Part shown: positions 1 to 7,095 of the stretch, piece by piece
Layout: each line of letters starts with the position of its first letter
How positions within the stretch are numbered: position 1 is the first letter of the stretch
Source of the DNA: Acidobacteriota bacterium
Lineage (GTDB): Bacteria; Acidobacteriota; Terriglobia; Terriglobales; Acidobacteriaceae
Reading direction: 5' to 3'
Assembly (NCBI GenBank): GCA_021801945.1
Contig: JAKABE010000071.1
Span: 1-11,287, forward strand
Length of the DNA: 11,287 nt
The notes under the pieces: generated by a model
The model's database searches: none
What the model saw: the letters and a program-made list of their open reading frames with translations, nothing else
Told to the model about the DNA's origin: nothing
Position numbers and translations under genes: made by a program

Positions 1-192
1 TCCACCGGCCAAGAGTCTTATTTTCAGTTGGATACCGGAGGCAGGTACACCGTGGAAGCCTATGCGCGTGTTCGGCGGGCGGTTCTTGTCGAGGGCAGGA
101 GCCGGGGTGCGGAAACTCGGGAATTGGGACTGGCGCGGAGGAAGAAAAAGCGTGTCACTACGCCATTTTCAAAAACTTCAACACGCCGATAA
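1..192 (+). CDS. C-terminal fragment of an unidentified protein (5' end outside window)
   Basis: Reading frame 1 is open from the first base to a TAA at 190-192, giving 63 residues with no start inside the window. The first half looks protein-like (ESYFQLDTGGRYTVEAYARV, alternating polar and hydrophobic residues as in beta strands). The last third is basic (RRKKKR near residues 46-51). I do not recognise the family. Another frame (positions 3 onward) is also open through this stretch and beyond, so the frame choice is a judgement based on residue composition. If real, the gene converges on hpf, with about 160 nt between the two stop codons. A short or frameshifted tail of a larger gene cannot be excluded. 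Confidence 0.4.
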   Translation, partial: STGQESYFQLDTGGRYTVEAYARVRRAVLVEGRSRGAETRELGLARRKKKRVTTPFSKTSTRR

Positions 193-281
193 AGAATTAC
201 TTCCGAAATTACGGTGCAGAAGATGAGTTAGACGCAGACGCGGGTGCGATGAGGCCGGACGTCTCTTCAGAAGGGGATTCG

Positions 282-335
282 CGGGGGTACACTCGAGCCC
301 CCGATAAGTTTTCCGCCGCGCCTTGGGTGCGCGGC
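282..335. terminator. Two adjacent hairpins between convergent genes
   Basis: Two perfect inverted repeats lie just downstream of the hpf stop (minus strand) and of the fragment at the left edge (plus strand). One pairs CGGGGG (282-287) with CCCCCG (298-303) around a 10-nt loop. The other pairs GCCGCGC (315-321) with GCGCGGC (329-335) around a 7-nt loop. Neither is followed by a clear U-run on either strand, so they are not textbook intrinsic terminators. Position between convergent genes suggests a role in ending or stabilising transcripts from both sides. Confidence 0.4.
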
Positions 336-355
336 TCTCATCGGCTCACTTGCGC

Positions 356-991
356 TTACGGCAACTCCACCAGCTCCATCTGCCCGTCGCGCCGGCGATG
401 CAGTACAAACATCTCGCCCGCCGCGGTCCGGAAGATCAGCAGGTCGCGATCGCGAAACTCGGCCTCCTTCACCGCTTCTTCGATCGTCATGAGCCGGGCG
501 GCAAATGCCTCTCCGCTTCTTACCACGTGCGGTTCCACCACCGCCGCCTTGGCCGGAAAAGAATGTACGGCGATCGCCGCACGCGTCCTGCCCCCCGCGC
601 GGGCTCCGTTGCCATCGGCCGGCTCGGCTTCCGCCTGCAAGGCCCGCGCCTTCGCCCGCGCTACCGGCGGCGCGGTCATCACCTTTTCTTCCTTGGGCAG
701 CCGTTTCATTACCAGCTTCCGGTCCCGATACCGCAGCGCCTGGTGCTCCGCGTGCGCAATCGCCTGGCGAAGCGCACTTTCCAGCGTGTTTGCCTTCCCC
801 GTCGCCGCAATCTTCTGCAGCCGCGCCTTGATGCTCAGCTCCACAATCTGCAGATGTCTCTGGGAGCTGAAAACGACATTACCGTTTGCGCTGCGCCCCA
901 GGATCCGGCCGATCCGATCCATTCCTTCCTGCGCAAAATCGCGCAGCGCCTTGGGGACTTTCACTTGCCTGGCGGTGAACTCCACTTCCAT
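356..991 (-). CDS. hpf: Long-form ribosome hibernation promoting factor (HPF / sigma-54 modulation protein family)
   Basis: The 211-residue product has the two-domain layout of long HPF. Residues 1 to about 100 form the S30AE/YfiA-type ribosome-binding domain (MEVEFTARQVKVPKALRDFA, then basic helices ending RYRDRKLVMKRLPKEEK). An Ala/Arg-rich linker covers about 105-163. The C-terminal dimerisation domain covers about 166-211 (MTIEEAVKEAEFRDRDLLIF, then FVLHRRRDGQMELVELP). In known long HPFs the N-domain binds the decoding region of the 30S subunit and the C-domain pairs two ribosomes into inactive 100S dimers in stationary phase. The ATG is preceded by GGAGG (998-1002) at 6-nt spacing. The gene lies 133 nt downstream of fabH on the same strand. 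A TATACT box in the gap suggests it may also have its own promoter. No rpoN, a frequent neighbour of this family, is in view. Confidence 0.93.
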   Translation of the reverse strand: MEVEFTARQVKVPKALRDFAQEGMDRIGRILGRSANGNVVFSSQRHLQIVELSIKARLQKIAATGKANTLESALRQAIAHAEHQALRYRDRKLVMKRLPKEEKVMTAPPVARAKARALQAEAEPADGNGARAGGRTRAAIAVHSFPAKAAVVEPHVVRSGEAFAARLMTIEEAVKEAEFRDRDLLIFRTAAGEMFVLHRRRDGQMELVELP

Positions 992-1048
992 GGTCAGCCT
1001 CCGCTCCTCATTCCGCGACCGTTACCCCTGCCCGGCCGGGTGGAGCAC

Positions 1049-1054
1049 AGTATA
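1049..1054 (-). promoter_or_regulatory. Possible -10 box (TATACT) upstream of hpf
   Basis: Read on the minus strand, TATACT lies 58 nt upstream of the hpf start codon in the fabH-hpf gap. It is a good match to the sigma-70 -10 consensus, but I find no convincing -35 hexamer 16-18 nt further upstream. Independent expression of hpf would fit its stationary-phase role. That is inference only. Confidence 0.3.
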
Positions 1055-1124
1055 TGACGAACCGGCGTTCCGCTTCTAGCTTCAGCTTTCAAGCGCTGTG
1101 ACTGACTCGCTGACTCGTTGGACC

Positions 1125-2141
1125 TCAGATTTCCCACCGCAGCAGCACCGTGCCCACTGTGAACCCCGCGCCCACGGCCGCCAGCAACACAAGGTCGCCC
1201 TTCTTCAGCTTGCCTTCTTCCACCGCCGTTTCCATGGCCAGTGGAATGGTTCCAGCCGAGGTGTTGCCGTACTTGTCGATATTGACGATCACGCGCTCCG
1301 AAGGCAATCCCAGCCGCTCCGCCGTCGATTCGATAATCCGCTTGTTGGCCTGGTGGGGAATAAAGCAGCCCAGATCCTTGCCGCACACCCCGTTGCGCTC
1401 CAGCAGCGTCGCCGTGGCTTCGGCCATTTTGCGCACCGCAAACTTGTACACCGCCGGCCCGTCCTGGTGGATGAAGTGCATTTTCTTGTCCACCGTCTCG
1501 TGCGTGGACGGGTTCAAGCTGCCGCCGGCGGGCAGGTTCAAACTCACGCCCCCGGCGCCGTCGATCTCGTTCACCGCGTCGATAAAGCCGATCTCGCCCT
1601 CTTCAGCCGGCTCCAGCAGCACCGCTCCGCCGCCATCCCCAAACAGCACGCAGGTGGTGCGGTCGGTGTAATCGGTCATGCGCGTATTGGCGTCGGCGCC
1701 GCAGACCAGCACCTTGCTGTAGGCGCCGCTCTCCACCATCTTCACGCCCGCCTGGAGCGCGTACACAAACCCCGAGCAGCCGCCGGAAACATCGAAGCCC
1801 CACGCATGCGGCGCCTTGATCTTGTTCTGCACCAGGCAGGCAGTCGACGGGAACATCATGTCCGGCGTCACCGTGCCCACGATGATGACCTCTAGGTCCT
1901 CCGGCCCGATGCCGCGGCTGGAAAGCACCTTCCGCGCCGCCTCCACGCAGATATCGCTCACGCCCTTGCCCTTGGCCAGCACGTGCCGTTCGCGGATCCC
2001 CGTGCGCTCCAGAATCCACTGGTCGCTGGTCTCCACCATCTTTTCCAGGTCTTGATTGGTCAGAACATCGGGGGGGACGTAGGTCCCCAGCGCCGTGATC
2101 TTCGCGCGCCGGCCCACCACTGGGCGAACGGTCAGGCTCAA
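1125..2141 (-). CDS. fabH: Beta-ketoacyl-ACP synthase III (FabH), TTG start
   Basis: This 338-residue protein is a complete FabH of normal length. The enzyme condenses an acyl-CoA (usually acetyl-CoA) with malonyl-ACP to start type II fatty-acid synthesis in the cytoplasm. The thiolase-fold catalytic triad is visible: Cys122 in [15 protein letters not shown], His263 in [10 protein letters not shown], and Asn293 in [14 protein letters not shown]. The [12 protein letters not shown] glycine-rich block (167-178) and the C-terminal [13 protein letters not shown] are also typical. The residues before the nucleophile are Gly-Gly, where the family more often has Ala-Ala. The start is TTG at 2141-2139, chosen because AAGGAG (2149-2154) lies 7 nt upstream and the family's N-terminus ([16 protein letters not shown]) follows after about 13 residues. 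SRP RNA lies upstream and hpf downstream on the same strand. No other fab gene is in the window. Confidence 0.97.
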   Translation of the reverse strand: MSLTVRPVVGRRAKITALGTYVPPDVLTNQDLEKMVETSDQWILERTGIRERHVLAKGKGVSDICVEAARKVLSSRGIGPEDLEVIIVGTVTPDMMFPSTACLVQNKIKAPHAWGFDVSGGCSGFVYALQAGVKMVESGAYSKVLVCGADANTRMTDYTDRTTCVLFGDGGGAVLLEPAEEGEIGFIDAVNEIDGAGGVSLNLPAGGSLNPSTHETVDKKMHFIHQDGPAVYKFAVRKMAEATATLLERNGVCGKDLGCFIPHQANKRIIESTAERLGLPSERVIVNIDKYGNTSAGTIPLAMETAVEEGKLKKGDLVLLAAVGAGFTVGTVLLRWEI

Positions 2142-2148
2142 TTCTTGT

Positions 2149-2154
2149 CTCCTT
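2149..2154 (-). promoter_or_regulatory. Ribosome binding site fixing the TTG start of fabH
   Basis: AAGGAG on the minus strand lies 7 nt before the TTG codon. No ATG or GTG nearby has an equally good site, so this site decides the start. Confidence 0.7.
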
Positions 2155-2321
2155 GCACTACGCTACCCATACGAACCTTTACCGCGGGCATTCCCACCTT
2201 CGCCGCGGTCTTTTCTCTGCGGCCGGGTGGAAAGGCACCCATGCTGGCCGTGCGGGACTTGAAGAATGTTCCATGCTGGATGAAGACGCCTTCGCCCCTA
2301 GAAAACCCGGTGGGGCAATCC

Positions 2322-2327
2322 AAAAAA
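2322..2327 (-). terminator. T-run directly after the SRP RNA terminal helix
   Basis: Six T residues on the minus strand immediately follow the GC-rich terminal helix of the SRP RNA. The RNA's own closing helix plus this U-tract could act as an intrinsic terminator. fabH would then need its own promoter or read-through. The pairing is seen; the terminator function is inferred. Confidence 0.45.
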
Positions 2328-2424
2328 GTACCGGGTGACCTACTGCGCCCGTACTAGCCCGTTACCGTTGCTTCCTTCCGGACCTGGCGGGGTTGGCGGG
2401 ATTACGTCGCGTAGGACCCGGCAC
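2328..2424 (-). ncRNA. ffs: Signal recognition particle RNA, small bacterial type (4.5S RNA)
   Basis: On the minus strand the segment contains GGTCCGGAAGGAAGC (2384-2370). This is the highly conserved apical loop and asymmetric loop region of bacterial SRP RNA that binds the Ffh M domain. The two ends pair perfectly: GTGCCGGGT at the 5' end (2424-2416) with ACCCGGTAC at the 3' end (2336-2328, one G-U pair). CCTAC then pairs with GTAGG further in. The resulting single hairpin of about 97 nt matches the usual size of small bacterial SRP RNA. Together with Ffh it delivers ribosomes making membrane or secreted proteins to FtsY. A TAAAAT box sits 6 nt before the inferred 5' end, and six T residues follow the 3' end. 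Ends are inferred from pairing and may be off by a few bases. It lies 186 nt upstream of fabH on the same strand. Confidence 0.95.
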
Positions 2425-2430
2425 TGACAG

Positions 2431-2436
2431 ATTTTA
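2431..2436 (-). promoter_or_regulatory. -10 box of the SRP RNA promoter (TAAAAT)
   Basis: On the minus strand TAAAAT is followed by 6 nt and then the inferred first base of the SRP RNA (2424), the normal spacing for a sigma-70 -10 element. No good -35 hexamer is seen at 16-18 nt upstream. Confidence 0.55.
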
Positions 2437-2473
2437 GCACTCGGCGGCAGAACGCACATGAAACAGACCGTAC

Positions 2474-2501
2474 CTAGGCACGACGTATTCGAACGTCCTA
2501 G
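2474..2501. repeat. Inverted repeat upstream of the SRP RNA promoter
   Basis: CTAGG (2474-2478) pairs with CCTAG (2497-2501), and ACGT (2483-2486) with ACGT (2493-2496), around a 6-nt loop with a 4-nt bulge on the left arm. It begins 50 nt upstream of the inferred SRP RNA start. It could be a protein-binding site or part of an RNA; there is no direct sign of either. Confidence 0.35.
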
Positions 2502-2911
2502 ATCCCCAACCGGAGGCACAAGGCCCACGACTACACGTAGTGTCCAAATCACGGCGCTTCCTCGCAAAGCACCGGCACCGAAGACGCAACCAGAGCGCAC
2601 TCCTCGTTGCAAAGTCCCAGCAACGGTGCCTTGTCGGCGCGCGCCGCGATCCTCAATTCCGCATGCAAACTGGCCAGCGGCAGCCTGCGTCAAGCGGGCA
2701 GTTCCAGGTAAGGCGCGTCGTAAAGGGTTAGCCGGTGACGGGTAGCCAGGTGCAAGGTGCCGCCCCACGCCCGCCGGTTTCCCCGTCAAGCCGAGCGGAG
2801 AGCAAGGCGAGATCAGCAAGGGTCGCGCCACGAGATGCGACACTCGTCCGCCGGTACCGAACTCCCATCGCCGGGACGTCGGCGACCTCCAGAGACGCCA
2901 AAGCGCCGGAT

Positions 2912-3016
2912 TCATGCGCTCTCTTCCACCACGAACGTGAAGGCCAGATGGATCTGAGTGGTCATTCCCTTTTTACAGATCAAGGCCTGGGATTGAACTT
3001 CCAGGGCCAAGCTCAT
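2912..3016 (-). CDS. Possible small ORF, 34 residues, unknown function
   Basis: ATG at 3016-3014 to TGA at 2914-2912 encodes 34 residues that look more protein-like than the other frames here: N-terminal MSLALEVQSQALICKKG and C-terminal QIHLAFTFVVEESA. Second codon positions are AT-rich (about one third G/C) while third positions are about 70% G/C, a pattern expected of coding DNA in a GC-rich genome. The C-terminal half alternates polar and hydrophobic residues like a beta strand. Against it: no clear Shine-Dalgarno sequence precedes the ATG, a TGA lies 10 codons upstream in frame, and I recognise no family. It may be a genuine small protein, the surviving end of a decayed gene, or chance. 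Confidence 0.27.
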   Translation of the reverse strand: MSLALEVQSQALICKKGMTTQIHLAFTFVVEESA

Positions 3017-3148
3017 GGTCTGCCCGCATCCCGGCCGTCATTGAAAGCCGTCCAATCGGATCGCCCTGCGGTCGCCAATCCTTCGTCCCGCGACAGAATC
3101 CTAGTTTTCCGCCGGTGCCGGTTCCTCGCTCCCACCTGCTGTATGATG

Positions 3149-3156
3149 AAGGAGGT
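3149..3156 (+). promoter_or_regulatory. Strong ribosome binding site of the M13 peptidase gene
   Basis: AAGGAGGT lies 8 nt before the ATG at 3165. It is the strongest Shine-Dalgarno match in the window and fixes the start of the peptidase gene. Confidence 0.85.
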
Positions 3157-3164
3157 CCAATAAA

Positions 3165-5249
3165 ATGAACAGCCTCCGTTTTGCACTCGTCATGATTCTG
3201 GCGGGTGGAACCGCACTAGCGCAGGCGCCTGCGGCCCCACAATCCAACGACTCCACTCCTATCGAACCTCTGGCGGTCAAGAGTTTTGACGCCGCAGCGA
3301 TGGATACCAGCGCGAATCCGTGCACGGATTTCTACCAATACGCTTGCGGCAACTGGATGAAGAACAATCCCATCCCGCCCGATCAGGTACGCTGGATGCG
3401 GTCATTCTCGCTGGTACAGGAGCGCAATCAATACCTGCTGTGGAAAGATCTGAACGCCGCTGCCAAGGCCCCCAAGACACCCCTGCAAAAAAAGTACGGC
3501 GATTTTTACGCAGCCTGCATGGATACGAAAGCGATTGAAGAACGGGGTCTGGCGCCCATCAAGCCCTCGTGGGCGCTGATTGCGCGCCTGAAGAGCACCA
3601 GGCAACTCCCGACGTTGCTCGCCACCCTGGAGAATCAGGGCACGCCCGACGGTTTCTTTGAATTCGGCGTCGGCCAGGACCAAAAGAACTCCTCGCGACA
3701 GATCGCGCAAATCGATCAAGGGGGGCTCTCACTACCCGACCGCGATTACTACATCGTGGACTCGCCGCACTTCGCGCAGATTCGTGCCGAATACATCGCG
3801 CACGTGAAGAAGATGTTTACGTTGGCTGGCGATACGCCGACGCGGGCCGCCCAAGAAGCCTCCGCGGTGATGGCCATCGAAACCGCCATGGCCAAAGCCT
3901 CGATGAGCCGCACCGAAAGGCGCAATCCCGAGGCGGTTTACCACATCTATACGTTGGCGAACTTCGACAAGCTGGCGCCGAACTTCGACTGGAACACCTA
4001 TTTTCATACGGTGGGCATCGGCCACTTCAGCACCCTGGACGTAGTGTCCCCAGACTACTTCAAGGCATTAAGCGGCCTGATCGAGAGCGAGCCGCTGAGC
4101 GCCTGGAAGAGCTATCTGCGCTGGCATGTGTTGCACGGCCAGGCCCAGGATCTACCCAAAGCCTTCTTCGATGCGAATTTTGACTTCTTCTCAAAGACCC
4201 TGGCCGGCCAAAAACAACCGATGCCGCGCTGGAAGATGTGTACCCGGATGACCGATCAGGCCATGGGAGAGGCGGTCGGCCAGGATTGGGTAAAACAAAA
4301 CTTTCCTCCCGCGGCCAAGCAAAGGACAGACCAGATGGTGGCGGCGCTCGAAAAGGCACTGTCCCAGGACATCCAGACACTACCATGGATGACGGAGACC
4401 ACGAAGAAGGCCGCCGAGCAAAAGCTGGCTATGATCCGCAACAAGATCGGCTATCCGTCAAAGTGGCGCGACTATTCCAGTCTCAAGGTCTCCCCGGACA
4501 ACCTGATTGGAAATCTGCACCGGAGCGCGGTCTTCGAACGCAACTACAATTACGCCAAACTAGGCAAGCCGCCTGACGAGCAGGAGTGGGACATGACGCC
4601 GCCCACGGTGAACGCCTACTACGATCCGTCGTTCAACGATATCAACTTCCCGGCGGGCATTCTGCAGCCGCCATTCTTCGACTTCAGGGCTGACCCGGCG
4701 GTGAACTTCGGCGGCATCGGCGTAGTGATCGGCCACGAGATGACGCACGGCTTCGATGACCAAGGGTCGCAGTACGACGGCCACGGCAATCTGCGGACAT
4801 GGTGGACGCCGGCAGATCGCAAGGCCTTCGATGAGCGGACCGCGTGCATCGCCAAGGAGTATAGCGGCTTTGTGGCCGCTCCGGCACAGGGCAATACGCC
4901 CGCCCAGCATTTGAACGGTCGACTCACGCTGGGCGAGAACACCGCTGACAACGGTGGCTTGCGCATCGCTTACATGGCACTGCTGGATACTCTGGCGGCG
5001 GAAGGCAAATCCATCAACGAAAAGGTTGGCGGATACACCGAGGCGCAGCGCTATTTCATCGCCTTTGCACAGGTTTGGTGCCAGAACCAAACCGAGCAAT
5101 ATGCGAGACAGGCTGCGCTGGTTGACCCACATTCGCCTGGCAAATGGCGCGTGAACGGCACGGTTCAAAACTTTAGCGCGTTTGGCAAGGCTTTCGGTTG
5201 CACCAAGGGCCAGCCGATGTACCCGGTCAACTCTTGCCGCGTGTGGTAG
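3165..5249 (+). CDS. Exported M13-family (neprilysin-like) zinc metallopeptidase
   Basis: The 694-residue product is a full-length M13 endopeptidase. Residues 1-20 form a signal peptide (hydrophobic FALVMILAGGTALAQ with an Ala-x-Ala-type cleavage site). The Peptidase_M13 N-domain begins with PCTDFYQYACGNWMKNNPIP (52-71). In the catalytic domain I see the substrate-binding NAYY (483-486), zinc-binding HEMTH (His524, Glu525, His528), third ligand Glu591 and Asp595 in GENTADNGG. His656 and Arg662 align with neprilysin His711 and Arg717. The protein ends with the family's CRVW (691-694). All catalytic residues are present, so it should be active. Such enzymes cut small peptides outside the cytoplasm; the substrate here is unknown. 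The gene has its own strong ribosome binding site and is followed after 274 nt by three lipoprotein genes on the same strand. Whether they work together is not shown by the sequence. Confidence 0.96.
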   Translation: MNSLRFALVMILAGGTALAQAPAAPQSNDSTPIEPLAVKSFDAAAMDTSANPCTDFYQYACGNWMKNNPIPPDQVRWMRSFSLVQERNQYLLWKDLNAAAKAPKTPLQKKYGDFYAACMDTKAIEERGLAPIKPSWALIARLKSTRQLPTLLATLENQGTPDGFFEFGVGQDQKNSSRQIAQIDQGGLSLPDRDYYIVDSPHFAQIRAEYIAHVKKMFTLAGDTPTRAAQEASAVMAIETAMAKASMSRTERRNPEAVYHIYTLANFDKLAPNFDWNTYFHTVGIGHFSTLDVVSPDYFKALSGLIESEPLSAWKSYLRWHVLHGQAQDLPKAFFDANFDFFSKTLAGQKQPMPRWKMCTRMTDQAMGEAVGQDWVKQNFPPAAKQRTDQMVAALEKALSQDIQTLPWMTETTKKAAEQKLAMIRNKIGYPSKWRDYSSLKVSPDNLIGNLHRSAVFERNYNYAKLGKPPDEQEWDMTPPTVNAYYDPSFNDINFPAGILQPPFFDFRADPAVNFGGIGVVIGHEMTHGFDDQGSQYDGHGNLRTWWTPADRKAFDERTACIAKEYSGFVAAPAQGNTPAQHLNGRLTLGENTADNGGLRIAYMALLDTLAAEGKSINEKVGGYTEAQRYFIAFAQVWCQNQTEQYARQAALVDPHSPGKWRVNGTVQNFSAFGKAFGCTKGQPMYPVNSCRVW

Positions 5250-5434
5250 GCTCGACCCGCGTGGTGATGTTTGACCTTTTTAGGCCGTCCAATCGGCAAA
5301 TGCACTCAACCCCAAGGGCCAAAGACGACTGAAGTAAGAACCAGCGAGCATTGGCAGCAGCGACGACACAGCCCTGGCGAAGACCTGGTTTGCCGGCCGG
5401 AAACCAAGACTAGGCACAACCCGCCGTCGCCTTT

Positions 5435-5440
5435 TACAAT
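5435..5440 (+). promoter_or_regulatory. Possible -10 box (TACAAT) of lipoprotein copy 1
   Basis: TACAAT sits 84 nt upstream of the copy 1 start codon inside CTTTTACAAT (5431-5440). The identical 10-mer occurs upstream of copy 3 (8441-8450). Recurrence at two paralogues supports a shared promoter, although no clear -35 is visible. The rest of the 5250-5523 gap holds nothing else I can support. Confidence 0.45.
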
Positions 5441-5523
5441 GCATCAGGGACCCGTCCCAACCCAGCATTGCTCGGGAACGATCAAACTTGGCGGCGCAGG
5501 CCTGACCAGGATGAAGGAATGGC

Positions 5524-6915
5524 ATGAAGTTTAGGAAACTCGGCAAGATACTTCTGATAGGCACCCTCTCGGTTGGCGTCATCCTCGGCGTTTCGTCTTG
5601 CGTTGTTAGTTATACGGTCGGCTATTTGTTCGTCACCGGGCTGGTGACCGCCCAACCCACCGGCAACGGCATCATCAGCGGCTTCAAGATCGGCCACAAC
5701 AGAGGCCTCTTGACGCAGATCAACGGTCTGCCGGTCTCCTCGGGAGGGGCCAACCCGGTGCGCGCCGTGCTGACCTCCGGGAGCCGCTTCCTTTATGTTC
5801 TCAACCGCGGCGTGAATGCCCAGGGCGGTTTGAACTGCACCACGGCGGACCCCTGCCAGAACTCGAACATCACCCAGTTCTCGGTGGGCGGAAACGGAAT
5901 TCTCACTCCGCAGAAGACCTTTTTCTCCCAGGGGGTCAACCCCTTCCGCATCATTGTGGATGTCACCGGCAACTACCTAATGGTGCTTGACCACGATGCC
6001 CCCGACAACTACGCAGCCTCCTACAATCCGGCCACCAATGGCTGCACTTTGGCGCTGGGAACGGGAGTAAAGACCTGCGGAGACATTACCGTCTTTCAGA
6101 TCAATCAGACGACGGGCCGCCTGTCGCTGGTGCCCAATGCTCAAGTCACTCAGGCCAGCGGGGTGCCGATCAACTACTTTCCGGTCCCGGCCAACCCTGT
6201 CGATTTTGTGATGGCTGCGAGCGGATCGAATAGCGTCGTTCTCACGCTAACCGGAGGCACGGCCGGCGGGTCATTCCCCTATACCGGAGGGACCGCAGTG
6301 TGGCCATACGCCTACTCCCCAGTGAGCGGACAACTGACCCTCACGCAGAACAGCGTTCAGCCACTGAGCATCACAGGCGGCACGGCAATTGTCGAAGCAA
6401 ACAGCGTGATTTATGTGCTCGATAACGAGCCCATCACGACTTCGTTCAACGGAAGCAATGTCTCCGCCCCCAGCCAGATTCTACCCTTTACCGTGGGCGC
6501 CAACGGTGCGCTCCAGGCCGAGAGCAGCGGCATAAGCCCCGACGACCCCACTCTTGCCAACCCGATTGAGCTCTTGCTGGAACACGGTGGCAAATTCCTT
6601 TATGTGGCCAACCAAGGGAACAACGCCGTGGGGATCAACTCGCAAAGTGGCATTTCCGGCTATTTCCTCACCACCTCTCCCTCTTATCAGGTCAGTTTCC
6701 TCGCCGACAACCCGTTTGGCTCGGGCGCCGGCCCCCAGTGCATCGTTGAGGATCCATCGAACCAGTTTGTCTACACGGCCAATTACAACGACTCGAGCGT
6801 AACCGGCAGGTTCGTCGATGTGAATTCCGGCTCGCTCGATACCCTGCGAGTTGTCAGCGATTACCCACTCCAGGGACCGGCCACCTGGTGCCTGATGGAC
6901 GGCCGTACGCAGTAG
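5524..6915 (+). CDS. Exported lactonase-type (YVTN) beta-propeller lipoprotein, copy 1
   Basis: The 463-residue product has a lipoprotein signal peptide (MKFRKLGKILLIGTLSVGVI, then LGVSSC) with the lipid-attachment Cys at residue 26. It is therefore expected to be membrane-anchored outside the cytoplasm. The rest shows repeats typical of the lactonase / YVTN seven-bladed beta-propeller family: FKIGHNRGLLTQ (54-65), RFLYVLNRG (88-96), KFLYVANQGNNAVG (357-370) and QFVYTANYNDSSVTG (414-428). Some family members are 6-phosphogluconolactonases, but an exported lipoprotein is unlikely to do that cytosolic step, so I assign no reaction. A Cx5C pair (Cys105, Cys111 in CTTADPC) may form a disulfide, and there are four further cysteines (174, 185, 406, 456). 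The start has GAAGGAA (5513-5519) just upstream. It is the most divergent of the three tandem copies, with extra length in the middle. Confidence 0.85.
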   Translation: MKFRKLGKILLIGTLSVGVILGVSSCVVSYTVGYLFVTGLVTAQPTGNGIISGFKIGHNRGLLTQINGLPVSSGGANPVRAVLTSGSRFLYVLNRGVNAQGGLNCTTADPCQNSNITQFSVGGNGILTPQKTFFSQGVNPFRIIVDVTGNYLMVLDHDAPDNYAASYNPATNGCTLALGTGVKTCGDITVFQINQTTGRLSLVPNAQVTQASGVPINYFPVPANPVDFVMAASGSNSVVLTLTGGTAGGSFPYTGGTAVWPYAYSPVSGQLTLTQNSVQPLSITGGTAIVEANSVIYVLDNEPITTSFNGSNVSAPSQILPFTVGANGALQAESSGISPDDPTLANPIELLLEHGGKFLYVANQGNNAVGINSQSGISGYFLTTSPSYQVSFLADNPFGSGAGPQCIVEDPSNQFVYTANYNDSSVTGRFVDVNSGSLDTLRVVSDYPLQGPATWCLMDGRTQ

Positions 6916-7095
6916 AAGGGCGGCGGACTGGGGCGGGACGCAACATGTTACCAGCCGCTCCGGGATTCTGAAATCTGTTGTGGTGGGTGAGGATACAGTC
7001 AGATGCCGGACGCGGCTTTCCAGGGCGCCCGGGAATTGAACTCAAAAAAGAGAATGGCGAGGCCGCAATTTTGGCCCATTGACGAAACAATGCAC

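Larger units (their letters stand above)
2425..3164. other. 740-nt intergenic region with inverted repeats and no convincing long gene
   Basis: This stretch separates the minus-strand SRP RNA from the plus-strand M13 peptidase gene. Open frames exist on both strands, but their products are Arg/Pro/Ser/Ala-rich and family-free, as expected of GC-rich noncoding DNA, and one runs straight through the SRP RNA. Visible structure includes a hairpin at 2474-2501, a short palindrome at 2530-2541 (ACTAC-AC-GTAGT), and nested pairs at 2574-2630. In the nested pairs, CGTTGC (2605-2610) pairs with GCAACG (2620-2625), and GGCACC (2574-2579) pairs with GGTGCC (2625-2630). It also holds the 34-codon ORF listed separately and, at the right end, the leader of the peptidase gene. 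I looked for the diagnostic sequences of RNase P RNA, tmRNA and tRNA and did not find them. Confidence 0.6.

Noticed and set aside
249..1079. 276-codon plus-strand frame opposite hpf
   Set aside because: It is the antisense shadow of hpf. Its product is rich in Ser, Arg and Ala with no family features, while hpf is unmistakable on the other strand.
2138..2323. 61-codon minus-strand frame (TTG start) between SRP RNA and fabH, overlapping the fabH start by 4 nt
   Set aside because: The 4-nt overlap looks operon-like, but the frame has no Shine-Dalgarno sequence, starts inside the T-run region after the SRP RNA, has weaker third-position GC than fabH, and encodes nothing recognisable.
2480..2500. 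Possible tRNA T-arm on the minus strand (TTCGAAT)
   Set aside because: The loop has 8 nt with a 4-bp stem, and no acceptor, D or anticodon arms can be built around it.
2340..2915. 191-codon minus-strand open frame
   Set aside because: It runs through the well-supported SRP RNA, is rich in Arg, Gly and Pro, and matches no family I know. It is GC-rich noncoding background.
3142..3147. TATGAT as a -10 box for the M13 gene
   Set aside because: Transcription would start inside or just after the Shine-Dalgarno sequence, so it cannot serve the strong ribosome binding site that follows.
3047..5296. 13-bp direct repeat GCCGTCCAATCGG at 3047-3059 and 5284-5296, flanking the M13 gene
   Set aside because: It looks like a possible insertion footprint, but about one 13-bp match is expected by chance in a window this long. 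The gene shows no other sign of mobility.
7003..7095. Longer N-terminus for lipoprotein copy 2 starting at 7003
   Set aside because: It would put 31 extra, partly basic residues before the lipoprotein signal peptide. Starting at 7096 aligns the lipobox Cys with both neighbours.
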